A stretch of 14,613 nt of DNA from DATKZH01 sp964475955. Lineage in GTDB: Bacteria > Planctomycetota > Planctomycetia > Pirellulales > Thermoguttaceae. Under the pieces are notes generated by a model, which saw nothing but the letters and a program-made list of their open reading frames with translations, did not search any database and was not told where the DNA came from. Positions 7,048 to 13,531 of this stretch are shown in pieces; within the stretch, counting starts at the first letter, position 1; each line of letters opens with the position of its first letter. A program made the translations under genes and the position numbers. Where the stretch lies: positions 1-14,613 of the forward strand of contig CAYYZY010000196.1 of assembly GCA_964475955.1 (NCBI GenBank), read 5' to 3'.

Positions 7048-10000
7048 ATGACGATCCGGATGACCCAGCGCATGCTGTCTTCAACGGGTACGGCGATGGT
7101 TCTCGCGTTGCTGACCGCGGCGGATGCCCCTGTCCCGGCCGCGGAAGAGGTCGACTTCCTCGGCGATCCGCACGCGGGCATCCACATGGAGCACGACCAG
7201 CAGTGGGGCGATTTTGGGGTCAACGTGGCCACGTCCCGGACCGGCGGCACCGGCTCACCGCTTCAGATCGGCGAGAAGACGTACACGAAGGGGTTGGGGC
7301 ACCACGCCAACGGCGAGATCGTGGTCGACCTGCGCGGCCGGTTCCAGCGCTTCCGCGCCCTATTGGGCGTGCAGTGGCAGGGGGGCGGGCGCGGCAGCGT
7401 GACGTTCCGCGTGTCGGTCGACGGCGAGGTGAAGTTCGAGACCGGCCCCATGTCGGATAGCGACCCGCCCCGGCCGGTCGACGTGCCGCTGGCCGGCGCG
7501 CGCGAGTTGCGTCTGACGGCCGGCGACTCGGGCGACGGCATCGGCTGCGACATGGCCAATTGGGTCGAGGCCTGCCTGGTCCGCGATCCGCGCGTCCCCT
7601 TCTTCAGCAACAGCACGGTCACGTTGGCCGGCGAGCCGGCCCCGCCGATCAGCGCGGCGGCCGGTGGCTTCGCCGTCATCGCCGGGGCGACGGGCCCCCA
7701 GGTCGCCGTGATGGAGACGGCCGGCACGCTGACCGTCAGCGTCGACCGCGGCGAGGAGGTCCGTTGGGCCGTTCCCGTCAGGAACGTGACGACGCCCGTG
7801 CGCGTGATGGCCGACGTGTGCGTCACTCAGTCGGGCGAGGGCCGTGAGGCCGAGGTCGAGCTGTCGCTGGGCGAAGGCCGCGCGGCGCGTACCGTCCGGC
7901 ACGGCGAGAAGGCGGTGCTGGCCACCGAGCCGGTGAGCTTGGGCGCGGAAGGGAAGATCGGTCTGACCGTGCGGGGCGTGGCCAGCGAGACGGGCGTGCG
8001 CCTGGCGAACCTGCGCTACGCGCTCGATGGCGAGGAGTTTCCCGTCCCCGTGGTCTTCCCGCCGGCCGCGGAAACGATCCCGCCGCCGGCGCTCCCCGGC
8101 CTGCGCCCGTCGCTCGAAACGGAACTGATCCGCTGGGACTGGCGTATGCAGGACGGCATCGGCACGCCGCGCGAGCCGCGCACCTGGCAGGAAGCGATCG
8201 CGAAGCTCTTGGATCGGGGCGATCGGCTCGTCGGGCACCTCGCTTCGTCGGGAGTCGCGCTGGGGGAAACGGCGGCCGAGTGGAAGGCCCTCAGCGGGCA
8301 GTTCGACGCCCTGGCGGCAGACGAAACCACAACCGACGCCGCTTGGGAGGCGCTGTGGCTTCGGGCGCACGCGTTGCGGCGCCGGATCGCGCTGGCCAAT
8401 CCGCTGGCGCAGGTGGGGCCGCTGTTGTTCATCAAGCGCGTGCCCAGCGGGTTCAGCCACCAGCTTTCGCAATACGGCGGCCGGCGGGCGCGCCCGGGCG
8501 GCGGCGTGTTCGTGCTCGAGGAGCCGGGCCGATCGATGCGGTGCCGCCGGCTCGACGATTTGCCGCTGGGAAGCCCCATGCACCCCGACGTTTCGTGGGA
8601 CGGCCGGCGCGTGGTGTTCGCCTTCTGCGAGACCGACCCGGAGGCGACCGAGTGGCTGGCGAACATGGACCAGCACTATCACTTGTACGAGATGTCGGTC
8701 GACGGTTCCGGCCTGCGCCCGTTGACCGAAGGGCCCTACGACGACTTCGCCCCGCGCTACCTGCCCGACGGCAAGATCCTGTTCGTCTCCACGCGCCGGG
8801 GCGGGTTCCACCGCTGCGGCCGCGGCCCCTGTCCGGTGTACACGCTGGCCGTGGCCGACGCCGACGGCTCCGATCCGCGCGTCATCTCGTTCCACGAGAC
8901 CCACGAGTGGGACCCGGCCGTGCTCAACGACGGGCGGGTGGTCTACACGCGGTGGGACTACGTCGACCGCCACGCCGTGCACTACCAGCAGCTCTGGTCG
9001 GTTCGCCCCGACGGCAGCGACGTGCGCGCGTTCTACGGCAACAACACGCTCAACCCGGTGGGCGTGTGGGAGGCGCGGCCCATCCCCGGCTCGCGGCGCG
9101 TGATGGCGACCGTCGCGGCCCATCACGCCATGACGGCCGGCTCGATCATCCTGCTCGACGTCACCCGCGGCATCGACGGCCCGGAGCCGATCACCCGCCT
9201 CACGCCCGACGCGCTCTTCCCCGAAAGCGAAGCGCCCGTGCAACGCTGGCACGCCACGGCCGGCGTGCCGGTCCCGCCCGAGGTCCCGCCCGAACAGCGG
9301 CGCTGGCCGGGCCACTGCTACCGCACGCCGTACCCGCTCTCCGAGGACTTCTTCCTGGCGGCGTACAGCTTCGAGCCGCTGATCGGCGAGCCCCGGGCGA
9401 ACCGGCCGAACATGTTCGGCATCTACCTGGTCGATCGGTTCGGGAACAAGGAGTTGCTCTACCGTGACCTGAGCATCGGCTGCCTCTGGCCCACGCCCAT
9501 CCGCGCGCGGAAGCGCCCGCCGGCGCTTCCTTCCGCCCTGCCGGCGTTGGCCGCCGAAGACGCGCCGGACGAGGGGACGTTCCTGCTGCAAGACGTCTAC
9601 GCGAGCTGGCCGCAGGTGGACGTCTCGGAAGCCGCGGTCAAGGCGTTGCGAATCGTCCAGGTGTTGCCCAAGACCACGCCGCACGCCAACACGCCCCGCG
9701 TGGGGCTGGCCAACGCCTCGCCGGGGAAGCAGGTGCTGGGGACCGTGCCCGTCGAGGCCGACGGTTCGGCCTACTTTCGTGCGCCGTCGGGCATTCCGCT
9801 GGCGTTTCAGGCGTTGGACGCCCACGGCATGGCGATCCAGACGATGCGGAGCCTCACCTACCTCCAGCCCGGCGAGCAGCTCGGCTGCGTCGGCTGCCAC
9901 GAGCATCGGACCACGGCGCCGGCGGTGGACGGGGTGCCGCTGGCCGCGCGGCGTGGGCCGTCGGCGATCGAGCCGGCCCCCGACGGCGCGAAGCCGTTCA

Positions 10001-10398
10001 ACTACGCGATCCTCGTGCAGCCGATCCTCGACGAGCACTGTGTGCGCTGCCACGGCCCCGAGCGGACCGACGGCGGAATCGACCTCACCGGCACCCCGGC
10101 CGGCCAGTTCACGCGCTCGTACAACGCCCTGGCCCCGCTGGTCCCTTTCACCCACTGGCACGGCCGGCCGCAGGACAACCACGAGCCGCTGACCCATCCC
10201 AACGTGTTCGGCGCGCGCGCCAGCCGGCTGATGCGCCTGCTGCGCGAGGGGCACGAGGACGTGGTGCTGACCGACGACGACTACGAGCGCCTGGTCACGT
10301 GGATGGACGCCAACGCCCTCTTCTACGGCACGTTCGATCCGGCCGACCAGGAGCGTCAGCGGCGCGGCGAGCGCATCGCCGGGCCGGCGTTGGAGTAG
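7048..10398 (+). CDS. Exported NPCBM-domain, beta-propeller, dihaem cytochrome (hydrazine synthase alpha-like)
   Basis: The 1116-residue protein has a signal peptide (hydrophobic about 15-25, likely cleavage near VPAA, 29-32). An NPCBM-type carbohydrate-binding module follows at about 33-178 (TYTKGLGHHANGEIVVDL, then the GDGIGCDMANW end). A beta-rich linker occupies about 185-335. A region resembling the hydrazine synthase alpha family and TolB/PD40 propellers spans about 358-800, with repeated SxDGRRVVFAF / PDGKILFVSTRR / DPAVLNDGRVVYTRWD blades. Two c-type haem motifs lie near the C-terminus: CVGCH (947-951) and CVRCH (998-1002). ATG 7048 has GGGAG 9 nt upstream. No hydrazine synthase beta or gamma genes adjoin it, so an anammox role is not supported. 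The enzyme activity, if any, is unknown. Exported, haem-bearing and carbohydrate-binding is as far as the sequence goes. It converges with the sulfatase gene downstream. Confidence 0.85.
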   Translation: MTIRMTQRMLSSTGTAMVLALLTAADAPVPAAEEVDFLGDPHAGIHMEHDQQWGDFGVNVATSRTGGTGSPLQIGEKTYTKGLGHHANGEIVVDLRGRFQRFRALLGVQWQGGGRGSVTFRVSVDGEVKFETGPMSDSDPPRPVDVPLAGARELRLTAGDSGDGIGCDMANWVEACLVRDPRVPFFSNSTVTLAGEPAPPISAAAGGFAVIAGATGPQVAVMETAGTLTVSVDRGEEVRWAVPVRNVTTPVRVMADVCVTQSGEGREAEVELSLGEGRAARTVRHGEKAVLATEPVSLGAEGKIGLTVRGVASETGVRLANLRYALDGEEFPVPVVFPPAAETIPPPALPGLRPSLETELIRWDWRMQDGIGTPREPRTWQEAIAKLLDRGDRLVGHLASSGVALGETAAEWKALSGQFDALAADETTTDAAWEALWLRAHALRRRIALANPLAQVGPLLFIKRVPSGFSHQLSQYGGRRARPGGGVFVLEEPGRSMRCRRLDDLPLGSPMHPDVSWDGRRVVFAFCETDPEATEWLANMDQHYHLYEMSVDGSGLRPLTEGPYDDFAPRYLPDGKILFVSTRRGGFHRCGRGPCPVYTLAVADADGSDPRVISFHETHEWDPAVLNDGRVVYTRWDYVDRHAVHYQQLWSVRPDGSDVRAFYGNNTLNPVGVWEARPIPGSRRVMATVAAHHAMTAGSIILLDVTRGIDGPEPITRLTPDALFPESEAPVQRWHATAGVPVPPEVPPEQRRWPGHCYRTPYPLSEDFFLAAYSFEPLIGEPRANRPNMFGIYLVDRFGNKELLYRDLSIGCLWPTPIRARKRPPALPSALPALAAEDAPDEGTFLLQDVYASWPQVDVSEAAVKALRIVQVLPKTTPHANTPRVGLANASPGKQVLGTVPVEADGSAYFRAPSGIPLAFQALDAHGMAIQTMRSLTYLQPGEQLGCVGCHEHRTTAPAVDGVPLAARRGPSAIEPAPDGAKPFNYAILVQPILDEHCVRCHGPERTDGGIDLTGTPAGQFTRSYNALAPLVPFTHWHGRPQDNHEPLTHPNVFGARASRLMRLLREGHEDVVLTDDDYERLVTWMDANALFYGTFDPADQERQRRGERIAGPALE

Positions 10399-10440
10399 GG
10401 GGTGGGGAGGCGGGAGTGGGGAGAGACGGGGGGTTTTTTT
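10398..10440 (+). other. G-tract cluster ending in a T7 run after the dihaem gene
   Basis: Runs of 5, 4, 3 and 4 guanines (10398-10421), spaced by 1-4 nt, meet the usual pattern for a G-quadruplex. A further G6 (10428-10433) then runs directly into seven thymines (10434-10440). It begins at the last base of the stop codon. The G-rich RNA followed by U7 could serve as an unconventional terminator, but no complementary C-rich arm is present for a classical hairpin. Confidence 0.35.
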
Positions 10441-10448
10441 GTCCTCCC

Positions 10449-10620
10449 TCGTTACGACGCTTCGCGTCGTAACGGACTTCCCGACGCTTTGCGTCGCCCT
10501 ATTCAGTGCGTGCCGTCACCCCCGAGCCGATCGCCGCGTGTGGACGCGAAGCGTCCAAGCAGTCCACCCCCACGCGAAGCGTGGGAACGATGGGGGCGAC
10601 GCGAAGCACGGGAACGATGG
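10449..10620 (+). repeat. Composite palindromic repeat, copy B
   Basis: Hairpins occur in this order: GTTACGACGC/GCGTCGTAAC around TTC at 10451-10473 (perfect 10-bp arms); GGACGC/GCGTCC around GAA at 10542-10556; and CCCACGC/GCGTGGG around GAA at 10569-10585, then AACGATGG. A degenerate second copy of the last module follows (ends 10620). Positions 10516-10559 match 12302-12345 in copy C at 42 of 44 positions, and one of the two differences falls in a hairpin loop. The copy sits between the convergent dihaem and sulfatase genes. The rest of the 10399-10679 gap shows no gene. Confidence 0.75.
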
Positions 10621-10679
10621 GGCGGAAGCCTGGAGACGGTGCAACAGCCATGCCGGCTTCTCCGTCGCCGCACAGCCCA

Positions 10680-12137
10680 TCACCGCTTCCCCGTCTTCTT
10701 GGCGGCCGTTTTCCCTTCCGCCCGCTGCTTCCGCTTCGCCCGCCGCCGGTTGACCGGGCCGTCTTCGGGCAGTAGCGGGGCCGGCTGGGTGGCGAGGATC
10801 TCGTCGAAGCGGCGCTTGACGGCCAGCACTTCCGGATCGGTCGAGTCGGTCACCTCGCGGTAGCCCGTGCCGTCGCGGCTCGTGCCGCAGTCGTAGAGGC
10901 GGCCGTAGTGGTGCGGGCTGTTGTCTTCCAGGAGCCATCGCTTGGTGCGGAGGATGCGCCGGTCGCCGAGGTAGCTGAAGATCCACTCGCGGGGTTCGCC
11001 CGGCCCGCCGCGCAGCAGGAAGGCGAAGCTGCGCCCGTCGATGGGGCGATCCCGGGGAAGCTCGGCCCCGGCCAGGTCGGCGAGCGTCGGCATCACGTCG
11101 GAAAGATCGACCAGCTCGTCGCACAGGCCCAGCGGCTTCACCAGCCCGGGGCAGTTGACGATCATCGGCACCCGGGCGCCCAACTCCGTGGGCTGGGCCT
11201 TGCCCTGCCCGCCCGTGCCGTTGTCGCCGGTGAAGAAGACGACCGTGTTCTCGCGCAGCCCCATCTCGTCCAACCCGGCCACGATCCGGCCGACCAGCCC
11301 GTCCATGTACTCCACGTTCTCCTTGAACTTGTCCGCCGAGTGGCGGAACTTCTCCTTCTCGTTCGGGTCGGTCGCCGGCGTGGAGTAGTAGGGGGCGTGC
11401 GTCAGGGCCATCGGGTAGTAGAGGAAGAACGGCTCCTCGCGGTGGCGCCGGGCGAAGTCGATGAGGAAGTCGGTGAAGACGTCGGGCCCGTAGTCGTCCT
11501 TCTCCGTAGGGCGGTACTCGGCGTTTTGGACGATCGACGGGTGCCAGTACCGGCAGGTCTTGCGGCCCGGTTTGCCTTCCCATCCACCCGTGTGCTCAAC
11601 GCCCTCGGGCAGGTTGTGCTTGTAGGCCCACATGCAGTACTCGTCGAACCCGGTCTCGTAGACCAGCGTGGGGATCTTGCCCGTAAGCTGCCACTTGCCC
11701 CCCAGCGCCGTGGCGTAGCCGCGTTTGTTGAGCACCTGGGCGAAGGTGACGTGGTTGACGATTTGCTCCTCCGCGGAGTCGGGCTTCGGACCGCCCCGCC
11801 GCCCGGCGAAGTGGTAGACCTTGTTGTTCGCGCCGTACTGGCCGGTCATGATCTCGAACCGGGTGGGGTGGCAGATCGGCGTGGAGAAGCAGGTGGCGAA
11901 CTGCACGCCGGTCCGCGCCAGCCGGTCGAGGTGCGGCGTGTGGTGCTCCTCGTTCCCGTAGCACGACAGCTCCTTGGCCCCCAAATCGTCGGCCATGATC
12001 ACCACCAGGTTTGGCGGCCGGCCCTCGGGCTTCTCCGCCGCACGCGCCCAGCCGGCGCCGGCGACAAGAATCGCCGCAATCGCGGCGCCCAGGTTGGCAC
12101 AGCGGAGCACTCGGTATTCCGTCGATGCGTTTCTCAT
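10680..12137 (-). CDS. Secreted Cys-type sulfatase (arylsulfatase family)
   Basis: This is a predicted sulfate-ester hydrolase acting outside the cytoplasm, 485 residues long. The signal peptide spans about 1-34 (cleavage near ARAAEKP). The first metal ligands are in VVIMADD (45-51). The formylglycine site is CHPTR (89-93) followed by FEIMTG, which fits the minimal C-x-P-x-R modification motif, so Cys89 should be oxidised by a formylglycine-generating enzyme encoded elsewhere. GGKWQL (146-151) occupies the place of the usual GKWHLG, so glutamine replaces the customary histidine. THAPYY and FTGDNG supply further active-site and metal residues. ATG 12137 is fixed by GAGGAGGT 6 nt upstream. The C-terminus ends in a strongly basic tail rich in K and R (about 463-485). 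The substrate is unknown; sulfated polysaccharide is the family's usual target in planctomycetes. Confidence 0.9.
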   Translation of the reverse strand: MRNASTEYRVLRCANLGAAIAAILVAGAGWARAAEKPEGRPPNLVVIMADDLGAKELSCYGNEEHHTPHLDRLARTGVQFATCFSTPICHPTRFEIMTGQYGANNKVYHFAGRRGGPKPDSAEEQIVNHVTFAQVLNKRGYATALGGKWQLTGKIPTLVYETGFDEYCMWAYKHNLPEGVEHTGGWEGKPGRKTCRYWHPSIVQNAEYRPTEKDDYGPDVFTDFLIDFARRHREEPFFLYYPMALTHAPYYSTPATDPNEKEKFRHSADKFKENVEYMDGLVGRIVAGLDEMGLRENTVVFFTGDNGTGGQGKAQPTELGARVPMIVNCPGLVKPLGLCDELVDLSDVMPTLADLAGAELPRDRPIDGRSFAFLLRGGPGEPREWIFSYLGDRRILRTKRWLLEDNSPHHYGRLYDCGTSRDGTGYREVTDSTDPEVLAVKRRFDEILATQPAPLLPEDGPVNRRRAKRKQRAEGKTAAKKTGKR

Positions 12138-12143
12138 CTGCGG

Positions 12144-12151
12144 ACCTCCTC
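12144..12151 (-). promoter_or_regulatory. Ribosome binding site of the sulfatase gene
   Basis: GAGGAGGT on the minus strand ends 6 nt before ATG 12137. It settles the start on that ATG, directly before the signal peptide, and excludes the 74-codon in-frame extension up to 12359, which would be translated from repeat DNA. Confidence 0.75.
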
Positions 12152-12191
12152 GCGGGGCGTGTTGGATCGGGGCTCGTCTGACTGACTGCCG

Positions 12192-12220
12192 AGAATAGCC
12201 CGCCCGGGGCGGCCATGCAA
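12192..12220 (-). promoter_or_regulatory. Candidate housekeeping-type promoter of the sulfatase gene
   Basis: On the minus strand TTGCAT (12220-12215) and TATTCT (12197-12192) are separated by exactly 17 nt. The predicted start near 12185 gives a leader of about 48 nt. Matches are 3 of 6 and 4 of 6 to the -35 and -10 consensus, so this is only a candidate. Confidence 0.35.
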
Positions 12221-12232
12221 CAGGCCGTCGTT

Positions 12233-12265
12233 GCGAACAGCCCCTCGTCGCGAGCAGCCCCTCGT
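12233..12265 (+). repeat. Short tandem duplication, two 16-bp units
   Basis: GCGAACAGCCCCTCGT (12233-12248) and GCGAGCAGCCCCTCGT (12250-12265) differ at one base and repeat with a 17-bp period. They abut the left end of composite repeat copy C, which suggests slippage or repeated insertion at this boundary. Confidence 0.55.
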
Positions 12266-12379
12266 TACGACGCTCCGCGTCGCCGCATTCACCGCGAGCA
12301 GTCACCCCCGAGCCGATCGCCGCGCGTGGACGCGGAGCGTCCAAGAAGCGCGTTCCCACGCGAAGCGTGGGAACGATGG
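12264..12379 (+). repeat. Composite palindromic repeat, copy C
   Basis: The modules appear in the same order and orientation as in copies A and B: GTTACGACGCTCCGCGTCG (12264-12282); GGACGC/GCGTCC around GGA (12328-12342); and GTTCCCACGC/GCGTGGGAAC around GAA (12352-12374), then GATGG. Both 6-bp and 10-bp arms are perfect. Positions 12302-12345 match copy B at 42 of 44 bases. It lies between the sulfatase promoter region and the 3' end of the kinase gene. Confidence 0.75.
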
Positions 12380-12424
12380 ATGAGCGTGGGAACCTCTGAA
12401 AAGAAACACCCGCAGCAATTTTAC

Positions 12425-12514
12425 CCGGTCGGCTTCGGCCGACCGGCGTTTGCCGCCAGCTTTAGCTGGTGGAACGGGGGCCCACGCGCCCAGTTGAGCC
12501 GGCCTCAGCCGGCT
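12425..12514. repeat. Three-hairpin repeat cluster covering the kinase 3' end
   Basis: CCGGTCGGC/GCCGACCGG enclose a TTCG tetraloop (12425-12446, perfect 9-bp arms). CCAGC/GCTGG enclose TTTA (12456-12469), extendable outward to C12453/G12472 with one G-T pair. AGCCGGC/GCCGGCT enclose CTCA (12497-12514, perfect 7-bp arms). All three are GC-rich arms around a 4-nt loop, a different series from copies A-C. The kinase stop codon lies in the loop of the second hairpin and the third is inside the coding sequence. The first hairpin could help end the kinase transcript, although no T-run follows it on the minus strand. Confidence 0.65.
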
Positions 12515-13529
12515 TCTCGATCGGCCCGATCTCCGGCCGGAGCACCTTGCACTGGATCGGCTCGAGCTCCGCCCGGAGGCGGTCGAAAGTGGACTGGTCG
12601 GGGCAGACGCCGACGATCGCGCCGCCCGAGCCGGCGAACTTGGCCGACGCCCCCGCGCGCCGCGCCCGCTCGACCATCTCCTCGTGCTTAGCCGCGATCC
12701 GGCAAATCGAACGGCGCAGGTCGAAGTTGGCGTCGATCAGCTCGCCGAGCCGGGCCGCGTCGCGCGCGAGGATCGCCTCGCGCGCCTCGACCGTGAGCCG
12801 GGCGAATCGGTCCATCGCCTCCACCACGTCGCGATCTCCCCGCTCGTACCGGGCGCGGAGGTCGTTGTGCAGCACCTCGGTCGGCTCGCTCAGGTCGGTG
12901 CTGTAGGCGACGTAGACCGGCGGCAAGAGCGAGGCGTCGAGCGGCTCGTAGTTGCCGCAGGCGAAGCCGTCGCAATCGGCCGTCCGCTCGCGGTCGAAGT
13001 CCATGTAGACCAGGCCCTCGTAGACCTGGATCACCCGGTCCTGCAAACCGGCCGCGATCCCCAGCTCTTCGCGCTCCACCGAAAGCACCAGCGAAGGCTG
13101 CGCCCGAAGCGGGATCTCCACGCCGTAGAACTCCATCAGGCAGCGGAGCGTGGCCACGATGATCGCGCTGGAGCCGGCGAGCCCCACCTGGCGCGGCACG
13201 TCCGTTTGGTAGCGGACCGAGAAGTTCCGGTCGTGGAGCCGGCGGCCGCGCGCCCGGCAATACTCGACGAACTTCTTGATCGTCGCTTTCACCAGCCGCA
13301 CCCCGCCGTAGTAGCCGTGCAGCTCGACGTCGTGCGCCAACTCCTCGACCGATCGGAACCGGCTCCGGTCTTCCTGACTCCAGATGATCTCCACCGTGTC
13401 CCATTCGTAGAGCGTCACCTCGGCCCGGAAATTCGGCACGACCAGCGAGATCGTCTTCCCGTGGTAGCCGTCCGAAGGATTGCCGATCAGGCCGGCCCGG
13501 GCGTATGCCTGCTTGCGGATCAAAAGCAT
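12462..13529 (-). CDS. GHMP-family sugar kinase, probable glucuronokinase
   Basis: The predicted reaction is ATP-dependent phosphorylation of D-glucuronate at C1. The 355-residue protein has the GHMP motifs: an N-terminal ARAGLIGNPSDGYHGKTISL (10-29), the ATP-binding PRQVGLAGSSA (112-122) and the C-terminal KFAGSGGAIVG (297-307). Compared from memory with plant glucuronokinase, matches include GNPSD, PRQ-x-GL-x-GSSAI, ELGI-x-AGLQDRV-x-QVY-x-GLV-x-MDF (155-178), LLPP-x-Y (201-206) and the NFD-x-RR segment (268-273). ATG 13529 has GGAGG 6 nt upstream and lies 2 nt after the GalU stop, so the two are co-translated. The last 17 or so residues are encoded by palindromic repeat DNA. Galactokinase, mevalonate kinase and heptose kinases are less likely; substrate specificity is inferred. 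Confidence 0.8.
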   Translation of the reverse strand: MLLIRKQAYARAGLIGNPSDGYHGKTISLVVPNFRAEVTLYEWDTVEIIWSQEDRSRFRSVEELAHDVELHGYYGGVRLVKATIKKFVEYCRARGRRLHDRNFSVRYQTDVPRQVGLAGSSAIIVATLRCLMEFYGVEIPLRAQPSLVLSVEREELGIAAGLQDRVIQVYEGLVYMDFDRERTADCDGFACGNYEPLDASLLPPVYVAYSTDLSEPTEVLHNDLRARYERGDRDVVEAMDRFARLTVEAREAILARDAARLGELIDANFDLRRSICRIAAKHEEMVERARRAGASAKFAGSGGAIVGVCPDQSTFDRLRAELEPIQCKVLRPEIGPIEKPAEAGSTGRVGPRSTS

Positions 13530-13531
13530 GG

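Noticed and set aside
7360..10254. Very long open frame on the minus strand opposite the dihaem gene
   Set aside because: Its translation is R/G/A/H-rich with no domain pattern. It is the expected shadow of a GC-rich gene with strong third-position bias.
7048..10398. True anammox hydrazine synthase alpha subunit
   Set aside because: No beta/gamma subunit or hydrazine dehydrogenase genes are nearby, and the N-terminus carries a carbohydrate-binding module; only distant family resemblance is supported.
10451..10473. Intrinsic terminator for the sulfatase or dihaem transcript
   Set aside because: The hairpin is perfect, but no T-run follows it on either strand; the nearby T7 precedes it on the plus strand and is A7 on the minus strand.
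10449..12379. CRISPR array or tRNA-like structures in the palindromic repeats
   Set aside because: Copies are few, far apart and without regular spacers, and the hairpins do not form a cloverleaf.
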